Part shown: positions 44,695 to 54,057 of the stretch, in pieces
Position numbering within the stretch: position 1 is the stretch's first letter
How the letters are laid out: every line of letters starts with the position of its first letter
Program-made: the position numbers and the translations under genes
Notes under the pieces: generated by a model
The model's database searches: none
Told to the model about the DNA's origin: nothing
What the model saw: the letters and a program-made list of their open reading frames with translations, nothing else
Source: Mycobacterium sp. OAS707
GTDB lineage: Bacteria; Actinomycetota; Actinomycetes; Mycobacteriales; Mycobacteriaceae
Length of the DNA: 64,000 bases
NCBI RefSeq assembly: GCF_014873705.1
Contig: NZ_JADBDS010000001.1
Span: 744,001-808,000, forward strand
Reading direction: 5' to 3'

Positions 44695-44746
44695 TTTTGC
44701 ACCGAGGGCTGTGGATATCCGACACGTCACGACCCTCACTGCAAAA
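44695..44746. terminator. Convergent inverted repeat, probable bidirectional terminator
   Basis: Arms 44695-44708 (TTTTGCACCGAGGG) and 44733-44746 pair at 12 of 14 positions and begin or end in runs of four T or A. The repeat fills the 70 bases between convergent LLM and acyl-CoA dehydrogenase genes. Confidence 0.6.
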
Positions 44747-44755
44747 ACGAGCCTC

Positions 44756-45886
44756 CTAGGTCTTCGGCGGCGCGTAGCTCGGCCGTCCCAACCCGAGAGC
44801 GTGCTGGGCGATCATGTTGCGGAACACCTCCAGGGTGCCGCCATAGATGCCTGTCGGCCCCGCTAGCCGAAGGATGTACTCCGCCGCTTCGTGGGAAACA
44901 CTCGAAGCCGTGCCGAGGATGTCCATCAACTCCGGTGCCACGTCGCGCATGGTCTGCGCAATCGCTACGCGGCCAAACATATCTGGAGTGCTCGTCGCCG
45001 CTTCCATTCGGGCGATGCTGCGGCCAAGGCGATACTTCACCGCGTCGTCATTGCCCGCGCGGGCCGCCACGTTGTCGACGGCCTCGGCCAGTAACAGCAG
45101 ATGTTCGGACATGGCGGCGAGTTTCTGCAGACCGTCGTCCTCGCGTTCCACCGTGCCGTGCTCGTCGTTGAGTGCATCCCGCAAGACGGCCCACCCACGG
45201 TTGACCTCACCGACGCGATACCTGTCCTCGATGCGCACGTCGCTGTAGTAGGTGATGTTGGTGCGATCGCCGTCGACCGTGCGGATCGGTTGGATCTCCA
45301 CGCCGGGTCTGTCGAGCGGTACCAGAAACATGGTCAGGCTCTGATGTTTCGGAGCATCCGGGTCGGTGTTGGTGATCAGATAGACGTACTGCGCGTTGTG
45401 GGCGTTCGACGTGAACATCTTGGAGCCATTGATAACCCAGCCGTCCCCATCGCGCACCGCACGCGTTTTGCACGTCGCGACATCCGATCCGCCCTCGGGT
45501 TCGGTGTAGCCGAGGCACAGCCGAAACCGCCCCGACAGCACGTTCGGCATGACCTCCGCCTTGAGTTCGGGCGAACCGAATTGCTCGACCGCCCGCGCGA
45601 CCATCGCGGTGGTGCCCCAGTGGAACCAGGGCGTGTGCCGGCGGCCGATCTCGAGATTCCAGATCCGCCGTCGCACCCGGCTGAAGCCACCGTCGGCCTC
45701 GTCTTTGAAGTCGGCTGCCAGATATCCGGCGTCGCCGAGCGCCAGATGCACACCTTCATCGAAGTTCTCACCCGTCTGGCGGTCCTTGGCGATGACCTCG
45801 TCAGTCACGATCCTGCCGAGGAACGCCCGCAGCTCATCGCGAAACGCCCGGTCGTCCTCGGACAGTTCCACGCGCGCGAAGTCCAC
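44756..45886 (-). CDS. Acyl-CoA dehydrogenase family protein
   Basis: FAD-dependent, 376 residues, the usual ACAD length. LCLGYTEPEGGSDVATCKTRA is the FAD/substrate loop; C-terminal AGPTGIYGGTLEVFRNMIAQHALGLGRP. The usual catalytic Glu before the YGGT loop is not obvious, so the enzyme may have another specificity, as in steroid-pathway ACADs. The start is GTG 45886, 9 bases from the half-site of element copy 3. It is divergent from the SRPBCC gene. Confidence 0.87.
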   Translation of the reverse strand: MDFARVELSEDDRAFRDELRAFLGRIVTDEVIAKDRQTGENFDEGVHLALGDAGYLAADFKDEADGGFSRVRRRIWNLEIGRRHTPWFHWGTTAMVARAVEQFGSPELKAEVMPNVLSGRFRLCLGYTEPEGGSDVATCKTRAVRDGDGWVINGSKMFTSNAHNAQYVYLITNTDPDAPKHQSLTMFLVPLDRPGVEIQPIRTVDGDRTNITYYSDVRIEDRYRVGEVNRGWAVLRDALNDEHGTVEREDDGLQKLAAMSEHLLLLAEAVDNVAARAGNDDAVKYRLGRSIARMEAATSTPDMFGRVAIAQTMRDVAPELMDILGTASSVSHEAAEYILRLAGPTGIYGGTLEVFRNMIAQHALGLGRPSYAPPKT

Positions 45887-45892
45887 CCAGAC

Positions 45893-45924
45893 ACCGTGAC
45901 ACTTTTACGTCATTCTGTAAAGTA
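45893..45924. promoter_or_regulatory. N14 inverted-repeat element, copy 3
   Basis: ACCGTGACA (45893-45901), 14 bases, TGTAAAGTA (45916-45924), between the divergent acyl-CoA dehydrogenase and SRPBCC genes. The left half is 9 bases from GTG 45886. Confidence 0.75.
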
Positions 45925-45954
45925 GGGCGGTCAAACAAGCAGAGAGGCACGAAG

Positions 45955-46425
45955 TTGGGCATCGTCACCACGAGTTCGGAAACCGCGTTCAGCCATGCGC
46001 CGGAGACGATCTACGACTTCGTCACAAACCCGGCGAACTGGACGAAGACCTACCCCCACAGCACGCACGTGGGCGGTCTGCCTGAGTCGCTGCCCCTCGT
46101 GGTCGGCGACACGTGGACCGAGTCGGGGCCGGACGCCGAACGGATCTTCACATGGCATCTCGCCATCGCGATGCGGCCGACGTTGTGGGTCTTCAATTCG
46201 GTCGGCCGCCTCGGTCATGACCGCGACGGCAACGGTGGCATGGAAGGCCGAATCACCGTCCAATACCACTTCACCCAGCCTGGCGAAGACATCACGTTGT
46301 TCACCAGGACCATGACGATCGAGGCTTACAAGCACGCTCCGCTGCCGGACGGTTTCTTTCGAACCGTCAACCCCGCCAATATCGACGCCTACCACGCCGC
46401 CATTGCGCGCGAACTCGCCGCATGA
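45955..46425 (+). CDS. SRPBCC (START/Bet v1-like) family protein
   Basis: 156-residue hydrophobic-pocket protein: SSETAFSHAPETIYDFVTNPANW is the typical SRPBCC start, GDTWTES and TMTIEAYKHAPLPDGFF follow. Members bind lipids or polyketides and may cyclise them. TTG 45955 with a GAGAGG ribosome-binding site fits the domain start. It is divergent from the acyl-CoA dehydrogenase and overlaps the convergent esterase gene by 37 bases, long for a tail-to-tail overlap. Confidence 0.82.
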   Translation: MGIVTTSSETAFSHAPETIYDFVTNPANWTKTYPHSTHVGGLPESLPLVVGDTWTESGPDAERIFTWHLAIAMRPTLWVFNSVGRLGHDRDGNGGMEGRITVQYHFTQPGEDITLFTRTMTIEAYKHAPLPDGFFRTVNPANIDAYHAAIARELAA

Positions 46426-47327
46426 TGCAACGCCCGGCGCAGCGCCGCGCCCTGCAGCTCGAATAGCTGCCTGCTTGTCTCCCCCTCCGGCAGCAGCGAG
46501 TCGAAGCCATGGCAGGTGCCGGGAAAGACATGGAGCTCGGTGGCGACGCCGGCCCACATCAGCCGCAGCGCGTAGTCGACGGCCTCATCCCGCAATGGGT
46601 CCAGCTCCGAACACGAGATGAATACGCTTGCAACACCAGCCAATTCATCGGCACTGGCCGGAACAGCATCGTCAGGTACCGATTCGCCAGCCGCGTAGTG
46701 CTGCCACATCTGCGCCACCGCCTGGCCATCGAATCCCGGCGTGGTGACGAATTCGTCCTTCGACGGCGTCGGGCGATCGTCGAGCACCGGCTGATGCAGC
46801 AACTGAAACACGACCGGCGGCGCGGTTCCTTCGGCTGCGCGCTGAGCGAGCAGAGCCGCCAGAGCTGCGCCCGCGCTGCTGCCCCCGACCGCCAGCCGTG
46901 CGGGGTCGACACCCAGGTTCGATCCTTCGGCCGCGACCCAGTCCAGCACGGCCGCCGCATCGTCGAGTCCGGCGGGATGCGGATGCTCCGGCGCCAACCG
47001 ATAGTCGACGGAGATCACCGCGCACGCTGCGCGTCGTGCAAACTCCACGCACTGGTGGTGGTCGGTGTCGAGATTTCCCAGGACGAAAGCCCCTGAGTGG
47101 CAATAGATCAACGCCGGCGATGGTGCCGGACTCGCGCGGTAGATCCGTACCGGGATCCCTGCGATTTCCCGGTTCTCGATCTCGACTCCGACCGTGTTGA
47201 CACCGCGGGCCGCTTCGGCGCGCCGCTGGTTCAGCGAATCACGAACGACGCCGAGCAAGCCAGGCGACAGGTCGGTGCGCGCCGCGGCGAATTGCCGCAG
47301 CGCGGGGTCTAGACGGTCGGCGAACAT
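46389..47327 (-). CDS. Alpha/beta hydrolase-3 (hormone-sensitive-lipase family) esterase
   Basis: 312 residues. Nucleophile elbow GGSSAGAAL; catalytic Asp in CSELDPLRDE, His in CHGFDSL; YRLAPEHPHPAGLDD is characteristic. The oxyanion motif HGGG reads HSGA here, an uncommon variant. Last gene of the P450-BVMO operon, overlapping the BVMO gene by 19 bases. Probably hydrolyses the ester made by the Baeyer-Villiger enzyme. Confidence 0.87.
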   Translation of the reverse strand: MFADRLDPALRQFAAARTDLSPGLLGVVRDSLNQRRAEAARGVNTVGVEIENREIAGIPVRIYRASPAPSPALIYCHSGAFVLGNLDTDHHQCVEFARRAACAVISVDYRLAPEHPHPAGLDDAAAVLDWVAAEGSNLGVDPARLAVGGSSAGAALAALLAQRAAEGTAPPVVFQLLHQPVLDDRPTPSKDEFVTTPGFDGQAVAQMWQHYAAGESVPDDAVPASADELAGVASVFISCSELDPLRDEAVDYALRLMWAGVATELHVFPGTCHGFDSLLPEGETSRQLFELQGAALRRALHHAASSRAMAAW

Positions 47328-48823
47328 GAGGCGTCGACCTGCTGCATGGACCGCTTCTCGGTTGCGGGATCAAACGTGTAGTCCGCGGGCCTGAATCGAC
47401 GGGTCATCCCCCAGAACGCTCGCGCGCTGCGGGGCCACTGGGTGACCACTCGACCGTTGGCGGCGCGGAAGTAGTTGCTGCACCGGGTAAGCCACACGGT
47501 GCCCTCCATCCATCGGTCAACCTTGGCGATGAAGTCCGCCATGGCTGCGGGCCGCACCGCGACATAGGGTTTTCGCTTGCGCCGCATGTACTTCAGCGCG
47601 CGCACGATGTAATGAGCCTGTGCCTCCAGCATGAAGATCACGCTGTTGGAGCCGACGTTGGTGTTGGGCCCGTAGAGCATGAAGAAGTTCGGGAAGCCGG
47701 GAACCGCCATGCCCAGATACGCGTAGGCCCCCTCGCTCCACGTCTCCCGCAGCGTCACCCCGCGCTCACCGGTGACATCGATCTGCCCCAGGTAGTCGGC
47801 CGCCGCATACCCGGTGGCACACAGCACCACGTCCACTTCGAGTTCGGTGCCGTCCTCGGTGACCAACGACCCGGCGCGCAGCGAACGCGCCGGACTTGAA
47901 ACCACCTCGACGTGTGGCTGCGTCAACGCCTGCAGATAGTCCGTCGCGAAGACGAGCCTTTTGCAGCCGAACGGATGATCCGGAGTCAGCCTGCGGCGCA
48001 GGTCTTCATCGGGCACCGTCGTTTCCAGCACACGCAGCGCGATGTCCTTGAACTCCTGCGTCTTGTCGCTGCCGTTCTCGATCACCGAGATGTTCGACTC
48101 GCTGCGCAGCCACAGCCGTGTCCGATAGACCCTCTTGGCGAACGGAATACGACGGAAAAGCCACTTCTCCCGCGCGGTGTAAGGCCGGTCCGGTTTGGGC
48201 AGGATCCAGGTCGGCGACCGCTGTACCGAGTACACCTTCTTCGCCACCTTGGCGACCTCCGGAACCAGTTGCGCCGCTGTCGACCCGGTGCCGAGCACGG
48301 CCACGCGGGCATCTCGCAGATCGACGGAGTGGTCCCACCGGGCGGTGTGCATCAGCGTGCCGGTGAACCTCTCCTCTTCGAGCAGCTCTGGCAGCACCGG
48401 CTGGGTGAACAGGCCGATGGCCGACACCACGACATCGAAGGTGTACTGCTGCCCGGTGCTCGTCGTTAGCTGCCATGCCGCACCATCCCAGTGGGCCGCA
48501 GTGATTTCGGTGTTCAGTTTCAGGTTCGGTGCGAGTTCATAGCGCCGCGCACACTCTTCGAAATACTCCAGAATCTCGGCCTGCCCCGACCACATTCGCG
48601 ACCAGTTCGCGTTGAGCTCAAACGAGTACGAATACAAGTGTGACTTCACATCGCAGGCCAGGCCCGGATAGGTGTTGATCCGCCACGTTCCGCCGACACC
48701 GTCTTCGCGGTCGAAGATCGTGAAGTCCGAAAAGCCGGCCTTGCGCAGGAAGATTCCCAGCGCGAGCCCGCCAGGACCTGCGCCGATGATGCCGACCGAC
48801 AGGTTCATCCCATTCGCAGACAT
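47309..48823 (-). CDS. Type I Baeyer-Villiger (FAD/NADPH) monooxygenase
   Basis: Inserts oxygen next to a ketone to give an ester or lactone. The 504 residues hold GAGPGG at 14-19 (FAD), the type I fingerprint FTGTLMHTARWD at 153-164, and GTGSTA at 178-183 (NADPH). MLYGPNTNVGSNSVIFMLEAQ is typical of the EthA/cyclohexanone group. It sits between an SDR and an esterase in one operon with ADH and P450, so the likely substrate is a ketone made in the same pathway. Confidence 0.93.
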   Translation of the reverse strand: MSANGMNLSVGIIGAGPGGLALGIFLRKAGFSDFTIFDREDGVGGTWRINTYPGLACDVKSHLYSYSFELNANWSRMWSGQAEILEYFEECARRYELAPNLKLNTEITAAHWDGAAWQLTTSTGQQYTFDVVVSAIGLFTQPVLPELLEEERFTGTLMHTARWDHSVDLRDARVAVLGTGSTAAQLVPEVAKVAKKVYSVQRSPTWILPKPDRPYTAREKWLFRRIPFAKRVYRTRLWLRSESNISVIENGSDKTQEFKDIALRVLETTVPDEDLRRRLTPDHPFGCKRLVFATDYLQALTQPHVEVVSSPARSLRAGSLVTEDGTELEVDVVLCATGYAAADYLGQIDVTGERGVTLRETWSEGAYAYLGMAVPGFPNFFMLYGPNTNVGSNSVIFMLEAQAHYIVRALKYMRRKRKPYVAVRPAAMADFIAKVDRWMEGTVWLTRCSNYFRAANGRVVTQWPRSARAFWGMTRRFRPADYTFDPATEKRSMQQVDASCSPTV

Positions 48824-49512
48824 TGACCTCCGTCCACGACGACTTCGGCCCCTGTCATGAATGATGCCTGGTCAGACACCAGGAACGCGACCACATCCGC
48901 GACCTCTGCGGGTTCACCGAGTCTGCCGAACGTGGCGGACAGCCTGTGCTGTGTCGCATCGTCGAGCATCGGCGTCGAGATCGGCCCTGGAAACACAGCA
49001 TTCACCCGGATTCCGGCTGGCGCCAATTCCGCTGCGGCAGCTTGGGTTAGGCCCCGCAGCGCCCATTTCGACGAGCCGTACGCCGCGTGGTACGGAAACG
49101 GGCGGATGGCGCTGGTGCTGCAGGTGTTGACGATCGACGCGCCGGCGGCTTCTCGCAGGTGTGGCAACGCCGCCTGAATGCCGAGGAACGGGCCGAGGCA
49201 GTTGACCCGCCAGCTGCCCTCGAAGCCGGCTGCCGTTTCGTCGGACAGCGAAGCCCGGTGCAGGACACCGGCGTTGTTGACCAGCGTGGTCAACGTGCCG
49301 AACCGCTCGACGGTCGTCGCGACGGCGGCGGCCCACTGGTCCTCGTGGGTCACGTCCAGCGATATCGGGATCACGTCGCCGTCGTCCTGCAAGTCGGCGG
49401 GCAGCAGATCGCAGGCCGCGACGCGGAATCCGTCTTTGCGCAACCGCTCGACGATCGCCGCGCCTTGACCGCGCGCGGCGCCGGTGACGAGCGCGACCCG
49501 ATCCGCTGTCAT
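48805..49512 (-). CDS. Short-chain dehydrogenase/reductase
   Basis: Classical SDR, 235 residues: VALVTGAARGQGAAI binds NAD(P), VNNAGVLHR, catalytic Ser in CSTSA, Tyr and Lys in YHAAYGSSK (YGSSK), and PGPISTPMLD. It overlaps the BVMO gene by 19 bases and the aldolase gene by 4. A role in oxidising an alcohol to ketone ahead of the BVMO is likely; the ADH in the operon could do the same for another intermediate. Confidence 0.88.
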   Translation of the reverse strand: MTADRVALVTGAARGQGAAIVERLRKDGFRVAACDLLPADLQDDGDVIPISLDVTHEDQWAAAVATTVERFGTLTTLVNNAGVLHRASLSDETAAGFEGSWRVNCLGPFLGIQAALPHLREAAGASIVNTCSTSAIRPFPYHAAYGSSKWALRGLTQAAAAELAPAGIRVNAVFPGPISTPMLDDATQHRLSATFGRLGEPAEVADVVAFLVSDQASFMTGAEVVVDGGQCLRMG

Positions 49513-50267
49513 GGCGCATTCCGCCCTTTGGCTTCGTTGAGATGGTCGGCGGCTCCCCGCCTCAGTGCCTGGGACTCTGAGGCGAGCGTGATCATCTGAA
49601 AACCCGTCTCCGCCATGGCTTTACCGCGGATTCCAGTGCTCGCGTGGACTGCGGACACCAGTCCCGCAGCCGACGCCGTCTTGTGGACGCGGGCCATCGC
49701 ATCGCGAACGTCGGCCTGTGTCCATGCTTCGGCAGGCCCGTATCCGAGCGAGATCGCGAGGTCTGCGGGCCCGACGTAGACGCCCGTCAGTCCCGGCACC
49801 GCGCAGATCTCGTCAACTGCCGTCAGTCCCCGTGCGGTTTCGATCATCGCGAATACGCTGACGCGCGCCTCGAGCGCAGCGGGATCGAGTCCGAGGCCGG
49901 CCCGCAGCGGGCCGTAGCTGCGCACGCCGTCAGGCGCATAGCGCGTCGCAGCGACGGCGGCGGCAGCCTGCTCGGCCGACTCGATCATCGCGATGATCAC
50001 GGCGTCGGCGCCTGCGTCGAGCACCCGACCGATCGGGGCAGGATCGGTCGACGGCAGTCGCACCGCGGTGGCGATGGGGACGTGCTCGAGTCGACGCAGC
50101 AGCAGTGCGACGTCGGCGTCGTCGAGATAGCCGTGCTGTAAATCGAATCCGACATAGTCGTACCCCGCGGCGGCGAACTCCTCGGGGCCGATGATGGTCG
50201 GGCCGACTACCCATCCGCCCCACACCTGCGCCTTGGTGGCCAGCGCGTCCTGCAGCCTCGATGTCAT
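49509..50267 (-). CDS. HpcH/HpaI family aldolase/lyase
   Basis: 252 residues; class II metal-dependent aldolase fold. GYDYVGFDLQHGYLDD gives the active His, IETARGLTAVDEI the metal Glu and VYVGPADLAISLGYG the metal Asp. Members split 4-hydroxy-2-oxoacids to pyruvate plus aldehyde. ATG 50267 overlaps the ADH stop. It would release a central metabolite late in the pathway. Confidence 0.88.
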   Translation of the reverse strand: MTSRLQDALATKAQVWGGWVVGPTIIGPEEFAAAGYDYVGFDLQHGYLDDADVALLLRRLEHVPIATAVRLPSTDPAPIGRVLDAGADAVIIAMIESAEQAAAAVAATRYAPDGVRSYGPLRAGLGLDPAALEARVSVFAMIETARGLTAVDEICAVPGLTGVYVGPADLAISLGYGPAEAWTQADVRDAMARVHKTASAAGLVSAVHASTGIRGKAMAETGFQMITLASESQALRRGAADHLNEAKGRNAP

Positions 50268-51232
50268 CCGACGATCGCTATCTTGATGCGCTCCGGCGTC
50301 GGGCGGCATGCCAGTTCGAACGCGGCCTGCACCTCGTCGACACCGAAGGTGTGGGTGACATACGCGCCGAGCAACTCGGGATGCCTGCGCGCGAATTCGT
50401 TGGCGGAGCACAGCACGCGTCGGCGGTCCAGTGTCACACCCGATTTGAGAGTCAGGTTGTTGCGCAGCATCGTCCGCATGCTGATCGGATAGCTGTCGTC
50501 GTCCGGGACGCCGAAATAGAAGACCGTGCCACCGAACGCGGCCGCTTCGATCGCGTGGCCGAGCGTCGCGACCTGGTGGCCGACGGCCTCCACGACGATG
50601 TCGGGCTTGTCGCTGGGATCCAGGTGGCTGATCCACCGGTCGCTGGTGGCGCGGACGATGGTGTCGACGCCGAACTCCTTGCCGATACCGTCGCGGTCGA
50701 TCGGATCGACACCGGTCACCTGCCGGGCGCCGAAAGCCTTTGCCGCATAGGAGAACAGCAGGCCGATGGAGCCCTGCCCGATGACGGCGACATGGCTTCC
50801 CTTGAGGTTGGGAATCTGTTCGAGCGCGTACAGCACGCACGCCAACGGTTGCAGCGCCACCGCGTGCTGCGGCGTGAGCCCGGGATCGAACGGGGCCAGG
50901 CCGTCGCCGTCGGCTACCACGTGTTCCATCAGTCCGTCGAAGCCGGACGCCCAGCCGACGACACGATCGCCGACACCATGGCTTCGATGCCGACTGGCGA
51001 TCACCTCACCGACCACCTCGTGGATCGGGAAGCCGTCCATCTCGGCGGCGCTGAGCCCGGTGTCGCCGGGCAGCTTGCCCTTGGTGCCGCGGAAGCCGGG
51101 CAAGTCGCTGCCGCACACCCCTGCGGCGAGGAAACGCAACAGCACCTGCCGGTCGCCGAGGTCTTCCGGCGTCTTCGCCGGAATATCCACTCGCTCAAAG
51201 GTGTACGGGGCGACCAGCCGATAGGCCCACAT
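50264..51232 (-). CDS. Zinc-type medium-chain alcohol dehydrogenase
   Basis: 322 residues, MDR family. Catalytic zinc ligands: Cys in GVCGSDLPG and His-Glu in PIHEVVGEV. The four-Cys structural zinc lobe is missing, and the region has shortened loops. GQGSIGLLFSYAAKAFGA binds NAD(P). ATG 51232 follows the P450 stop by 2 bases. Expected to oxidise the alcohol formed by the P450. Confidence 0.87.
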   Translation of the reverse strand: MWAYRLVAPYTFERVDIPAKTPEDLGDRQVLLRFLAAGVCGSDLPGFRGTKGKLPGDTGLSAAEMDGFPIHEVVGEVIASRHRSHGVGDRVVGWASGFDGLMEHVVADGDGLAPFDPGLTPQHAVALQPLACVLYALEQIPNLKGSHVAVIGQGSIGLLFSYAAKAFGARQVTGVDPIDRDGIGKEFGVDTIVRATSDRWISHLDPSDKPDIVVEAVGHQVATLGHAIEAAAFGGTVFYFGVPDDDSYPISMRTMLRNNLTLKSGVTLDRRRVLCSANEFARRHPELLGAYVTHTFGVDEVQAAFELACRPTPERIKIAIVG

Positions 51233-51234
51233 CG

Positions 51235-52464
51235 TCAGACCTCCACCGGGATGGTGTTCCAACCCCACTGGAAACTTGACGGCGGTCGCGATGCGGAGTC
51301 ACCGTCGATCCGCCACTCGTCGACCCGCTTGAGCCACTCGGTCACCATGATTGCGATCTCCAGGCGCGCGAGATGGACGCCGAGGCAAAAGTGCTGCCCG
51401 CGGCCGAACGCCAGCAGTCGCTCGATGGGCCGATTCCAGACGAAGTCGTCGGGTTCGGTGTACTCGCGCTCGTCACGGTTGGCCGACGCGAGCAGCGTGA
51501 TGATCCGCTGGCCCGGCTCGATTGTGGTGCCGTGGATGGTGAAGGGCCTGCGAAGGGTCCGCGCGAACCACTGTGCAGGTGCGCAGTACCGGATCATCTC
51601 TTCCCGGGCCGCGGGTACGTTGGCGTGCAGGTCTGCGCGCACGGCGGCCATCTGGTCGGGCCGCAGGCCCAGTTCCCATAGCCCGTGCGCGACGATCTTC
51701 GGCACCGTTTCGGTGCCGCCGATGAAGATGCCAAGCAGTTGAGTGGCGGCCTCGATGTCGCTGAACCCGGAGCCGTCGGGCAACCGGTAGCCGATCAGGT
51801 TGTCGACAATCGTCTGGGCGCCGTCGGCCGCGTCAGCGCGTCGCTGTTCAACGAGCGGCACCAGATACGAGAGGTAGCCGGGCCGGGCGTTGGCGACCTC
51901 CACTCCGCTGCCGGGTTGCGCGAGGCTGCCCGCGTTGACCGTCGCCAGCACCTCGGCTGCGAGATCGACAGGCAGACCAAGCAGTTCGCACACCACGGAT
52001 GCGGCGACGATTCCGCCGTACTCCTGCGTCAGGTCGAAGCTACCGCGCGGCAAGAGCTCGTCGAGGCGTTCGTTGGCAAGGGTGCGAATCCGGTCAGCGA
52101 GCTGCGACACCGACTTCGGCCGGAACGGGCCCGAGGTGCACCGCCGCACGCCGTCATAGATCGGGGCATCGAAGTTGGCGTGGAAGGGCATCGGGTGCAG
52201 CGGCGGATCGGGTACAGGCCCGTCATTTCGCTGTGCCAAAACGGTTGCGGCCGGCAGCGTTCCCTCTGAGGCGACGAAGGTGCCGTCGTTGATCTCGAGC
52301 ACATCCCAGATGTCTGTAAACCGCGAAAGTGCATAAGTGTCCCACTTTTCGATGTAGTACACGGGATGCTCGTCGCGCAGAAATCGGTAGTACGGCAGCG
52401 GGTCGGCCATCACTGCCGGATCGAACGGATCGTATGAAAATTCCTGCATCAGTGGCGAATTCAT
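51235..52464 (-). CDS. Cytochrome P450 (BVMO operon)
   Basis: 409 residues. I-helix GIFIGGTETVP, ExxR in EEMIRY, haem loop FGRGQHFCLG with Cys ligand near residue 360. Second gene of the operon, overlapping the first by 4 bases. Probably hydroxylates the substrate and so starts the sequence P450, ADH, BVMO, esterase. The redox partner could be the ferredoxin at 54869. Confidence 0.92.
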   Translation of the reverse strand: MNSPLMQEFSYDPFDPAVMADPLPYYRFLRDEHPVYYIEKWDTYALSRFTDIWDVLEINDGTFVASEGTLPAATVLAQRNDGPVPDPPLHPMPFHANFDAPIYDGVRRCTSGPFRPKSVSQLADRIRTLANERLDELLPRGSFDLTQEYGGIVAASVVCELLGLPVDLAAEVLATVNAGSLAQPGSGVEVANARPGYLSYLVPLVEQRRADAADGAQTIVDNLIGYRLPDGSGFSDIEAATQLLGIFIGGTETVPKIVAHGLWELGLRPDQMAAVRADLHANVPAAREEMIRYCAPAQWFARTLRRPFTIHGTTIEPGQRIITLLASANRDEREYTEPDDFVWNRPIERLLAFGRGQHFCLGVHLARLEIAIMVTEWLKRVDEWRIDGDSASRPPSSFQWGWNTIPVEV

Positions 52465-53165
52465 TGCAGCGGTGACGGAGGTAGGGCCTGCAAGATCGAA
52501 TCCTCCCAGCCGTCACGCAGCGCGGGCGCGACGCTCATCCACGTCACGATCTCGGCGGGCGGGCTGTCCTTCCACGACGGGTAATGGTTGGCGAAGCAGT
52601 CCCAGTCACCGTCGAGCGCCCAATAGTGGATCACCTCGTTGAACCGGAAGGTGGTGATGAACGAGCCAAGCCAACGCTTTCCGGTGCGCTCCGACCACGG
52701 GACGTACAGCCGTTCCAGTTCACGGATGTAGTCGTCCTGCCGGCCCGGCTTGGTCTGCATGATCTCCTGGATCACCAGTCCGGCCGCGAAATTGGACTCC
52801 TTGAGTTCAGCGAGCGGCTTGTTGCTCGCACCGGCGTACATGATCCGCCCCTCCCCCGCGGCACCGATCTCGGAAAGGAACGCCGCCCACTTCGCCGCGG
52901 ACGCTTCGTGGCTGCCACCGCGCGCCTGCGCCTTGCCGATGCGCGAATAGTCGGCGAACGCGTCGATCTCCCACATGATCGTCACCTGCGGCCAATGCCC
53001 GTTGTAGGTCGTCGTCTCCCACATCGCGAACAGCCGTGCGCCAAGCTCTTCCATCATCGGGTGGTACACGTCGCTGAACATTTGAGTGAATATCTCGCTG
53101 CCCGATGATCCCAGGTCGATCGTCTCGTGCAGGTACAGAAGTGTGTGGCCGTGGTAGCGCTTCAT
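52461..53165 (-). CDS. Uncharacterised protein, NIPSNAP/dimeric alpha-beta barrel-like
   Basis: 234 residues, soluble. Two repeats begin YLHETIDLGSSGSEIF and GLVIQEIMQTKPGRQDDY; each ends with a Trp-rich strand (TIMWEIDAFADYSR; ALDGDWDCFANHYP), suggesting tandem ferredoxin-like barrels, as in NIPSNAP and EthD relatives. Function unknown. ATG 53165 was chosen; the open frame extends to 53216 into element copy 4. First gene of the seven-gene operon, so perhaps a substrate-binding or accessory protein for the P450. Confidence 0.65.
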   Translation of the reverse strand: MKRYHGHTLLYLHETIDLGSSGSEIFTQMFSDVYHPMMEELGARLFAMWETTTYNGHWPQVTIMWEIDAFADYSRIGKAQARGGSHEASAAKWAAFLSEIGAAGEGRIMYAGASNKPLAELKESNFAAGLVIQEIMQTKPGRQDDYIRELERLYVPWSERTGKRWLGSFITTFRFNEVIHYWALDGDWDCFANHYPSWKDSPPAEIVTWMSVAPALRDGWEDSILQALPPSPLQ

Positions 53166-53206
53166 GCTCACCAAAGATCGCAAGTGGTTGACAGTGGCAC
53201 CCAGCG

Positions 53207-53238
53207 AGCGTGACACTTACGGCGTGATTTGTAAAGGT
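53207..53238. promoter_or_regulatory. N14 inverted-repeat element, copy 4
   Basis: AGCGTGACA (53207-53215), 14 bases, TGTAAAGGT (53230-53238), between the seven-gene operon (minus) and the SMP-30 operon (plus). It is the only obvious control site for both. Confidence 0.78.
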
Positions 53239-54057
53239 GCGACGCTGACGCCGCTGGCCGATGGTTTCTGCTTCGGGGAGGGAGCCAGGTGGTTCGAGGG
53301 GCTGCTGTGGTTCTCCGACATGCTCGGCGAGGCGGTGCACACCGTCAACCTGCATGGGGACATGACCAAGCTGCCGCTGCCGGGCCATGCCCCGTCGGGC
53401 CTCGGGTTTCGGCAGGACGGGTCGCTGCTGATCGCGTCGACCGAGAAGCGCCAAGTGCTGCGCTACGACGGCGACGCCGTCTCGACCGTCGTCGACCTCT
53501 CCGACATCGTGCCCGCGAACCTCGGCGACATGGTGATCGACGGCGTCGGGCGCGCGTACGTCGGATCGCAGGCCCGCGAGGGCGGCATCATTGTGCGCGT
53601 GGATCACGATGACACCCCGACCGTCGTCGCGACCGACCTCGACTTTCCGAACGGCATGGTCATCACACCCGACGGCGACACGTTGATCGTCGCGGAGTCG
53701 ATCGGCAGGCGGCTGACGGCATACACAATCGGAGCCGACGGCTCACTGTCGGATCGACGAATCTTCGCCGAAGGACTCGACGGGCCGCCCGACGGCCTCT
53801 GCCTCGACGCACAAGGCGGAATCTGGACGTCGATGACCTTGGCCAACCGGTTCGACCGGATTGTGCAGGGCGGCAATGTCACCGACCGCATCGACATCGG
53901 CGACCGCACCGCAATCGCCTGCATGCTCGGCGGACCCGAACGCCGCACTCTGTTCATGCTGTCGAGCACAAGCGCCTATCCGGACCGACTGGTCGGCACG
54001 AAACTCGCGCGCCTGGACGCGACCATCGTCGACGTCCCAGGGGCCGGCCGGCCGTGA
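53224..54057 (+). CDS. SMP-30/gluconolactonase-like hydrolase
   Basis: Six-bladed propeller hydrolase for lactones, about 277 residues. ADGFCFGEGARWFEGLLWFSD carries the first metal Glu; NGMVITPDGDTLIVAES and DGPPDGLCLDAQGGIWTS give the Asn and Asp ligands. GTG 53224 lies inside the N14 element; CTG 53245, exactly 9 bases after TGTAAA, fits the family's start (LTPLADGF) and the spacing seen at other copies, so the true start may be CTG. It could open a lactone made by the BVMO transcribed divergently. Confidence 0.85.
   Translation: MICKGATLTPLADGFCFGEGARWFEGLLWFSDMLGEAVHTVNLHGDMTKLPLPGHAPSGLGFRQDGSLLIASTEKRQVLRYDGDAVSTVVDLSDIVPANLGDMVIDGVGRAYVGSQAREGGIIVRVDHDDTPTVVATDLDFPNGMVITPDGDTLIVAESIGRRLTAYTIGADGSLSDRRIFAEGLDGPPDGLCLDAQGGIWTSMTLANRFDRIVQGGNVTDRIDIGDRTAIACMLGGPERRTLFMLSSTSAYPDRLVGTKLARLDATIVDVPGAGRP

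Noticed and set aside
52315..52325. TGTAAA-like string within the P450 gene at 51235
   Set aside because: No matching GTGACA half at 14 bases and it is inside coding sequence.
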